IMG/VR virus record: IMGVR_UViG_3300030090_004676 | Coordinates: 1 to 51,256 of that record | DNA from: a virus | Direction: 5' to 3' (one strand) | DNA: 51,256 bases | Shown here: positions 50,757 through 51,256 of the stretch, piece after piece | How positions within the stretch are numbered: position 1 is the first letter of the stretch | How the letters are laid out: each line of letters opens with the position of its first letter | The notes under the pieces: generated by a model | What the model was told of the DNA's origin: nothing | Seen by the model: only the letters and a program-made list of their open reading frames with translations | The model's database searches: none | Position numbers and translations under genes: made by a program

Positions 50757-51256
50757 GTCTTTTTTTCACTTTTTTTCAAAAATCTTTTATACATCTTATT
50801 GAGAGCTAATTTCTGTTTAGGACTTAGATTAGCCCACCTACGAATTTGTTCTTCTATGGAATCTAAAAAATCTTCTGAACGCCAAACGTATGTTTCGTGA
50901 TAATTAGCTTTATGTAACGCTTCACGAACTAAGTTTAATTTAAGTAATAAACGTTCTGTTTCTAAACGTTTCTTTTCTACCTCTGCTGGTGATTTACTTT
51001 TGATAATCTTATTGATAGCATCTAACATTTTTGGTGTTATCTTTCTACCCTCTATCAAAGCTAGATACATATTAGTGGTAAAATCATCTGCTCTTTTAGT
51101 TTCAATTAGAAACTTTAATTCTTTTAATTGACTACTATAAGTCTTTTTATTATAAGCTAATGTTTTTTGCATCTCTTCAGGACTTTGTTTTTTAATTCTT
51201 TTGTACTTATTTTGTTGCATTGTATAGAATTGTTTAGCTGTTATCCTAATATTATC
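50753..51256 (-). CDS. Hypothetical basic helical protein, 5' end beyond window
   Basis: A Lys-rich helical protein (NLSPKQKLALNKMYKRFLKK near its end). An ATG at 51220 would give 155 residues, but it has no ribosome site, and the frame stays open through the 12 codons to the right edge. The true start is therefore probably outside the window. No family recognised. Confidence 0.6.
   Translation of the reverse strand, partial: DNIRITAKQFYTMQQNKYKRIKKQSPEEMQKTLAYNKKTYSSQLKELKFLIETKRADDFTTNMYLALIEGRKITPKMLDAINKIIKSKSPAEVEKKRLETERLLLKLNLVREALHKANYHETYVWRSEDFLDSIEEQIRRWANLSPKQKLALNKMYKRFLKKSEKKT

Noticed and set aside
1-51256. Integrase, attachment sites, insertion sequences or replication origin
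   Set aside because: No integrase or transposase frame, no tRNA-flanking duplicated core and no clear origin were seen; the content fits a lytic phage.

Overview
This window is part of the genome of a tailed, T4-like (myovirus) phage from an AT-rich, probably marine, setting. Evidence for a T4-type contractile-tail virus: a gp25-like and a gp6-like baseplate wedge protein, a gp7-like wedge protein and a gp5-like hub protein in one block, a gp46/gp47-type recombination nuclease, a gp61-like primase and a gp55-like late sigma factor. Nearly every gene is on the minus strand and most neighbours overlap by ATGA, TAATG or similar junctions. Only two small genes (7527-7682 and 39167-39388) are on the plus strand. 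Both ends of the window cut through genes.

Host: several secreted proteins have signal peptides ending in Ala-Gln. One carries a C-terminal type IX secretion (T9SS/Por) sorting domain and another looks like the PorV/PorQ outer-membrane family. That points to the Bacteroidota/FCB group. Clear Shine-Dalgarno sites and TTGACA/TATATT promoters argue against a typical Bacteroidota host, so an FCB relative such as Marinimicrobia (SAR406) is my best guess. This is inference.

Layout, in the direction of transcription (right to left): 51256-48021 holds small Zn-ribbon, SWIM and membrane proteins, tRNA-Ala, tRNA-Cys and a peptide deformylase. 48028-47600 is a tmRNA, followed by a membrane-anchored 3D-like protein. 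A strong sigma70-type promoter with a palindrome over its -10 (46967-47002) starts an early/middle operon, 46945-39644: QueD, QueE, a small membrane protein, a PDDEXK-like nuclease, FolE, a phosphoribosyltransferase, a glycosyltransferase, a DpdA-like TGT enzyme, an HD hydrolase and the late sigma factor. This is a 7-deazaguanine DNA-modification cluster without a visible queC. Next come a probable selenocysteine tRNA, tRNA-Thr and an isolated plus-strand membrane-protein gene between two terminator-like hairpins.

38993-24505 is the baseplate/tail block. 24395-15809 is an unusual late cassette: a large cohesin/dockerin-like T9SS cargo protein, a PorV/PorQ-like barrel, two CsgG-family proteins, a second barrel, coiled-coil membrane proteins and a ferredoxin. 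15812-10824 mixes possible capsid-targeted proteins (a Nudix-metallopeptidase fusion and others) with replication and repair genes, and 10824-7669 is a single-chain SbcD-SbcC (gp47-gp46) fusion. 7420-1 holds a giant tail fibre, a glycine-rich adhesin-like protein, a GH108 endolysin and a partial P-loop kinase.

A recurring minus-strand motif, GATATTTATAT, lies upstream of structural and late-type genes, including the T9SS cargo gene, and is a candidate late promoter. The most notable observations are the T9SS/CsgG cassette, the probable tRNA-Sec, the tmRNA with a tandem duplication, the SbcD-SbcC fusion and the [L/I]-x-E N-terminal leaders that may send enzymes into the capsid.
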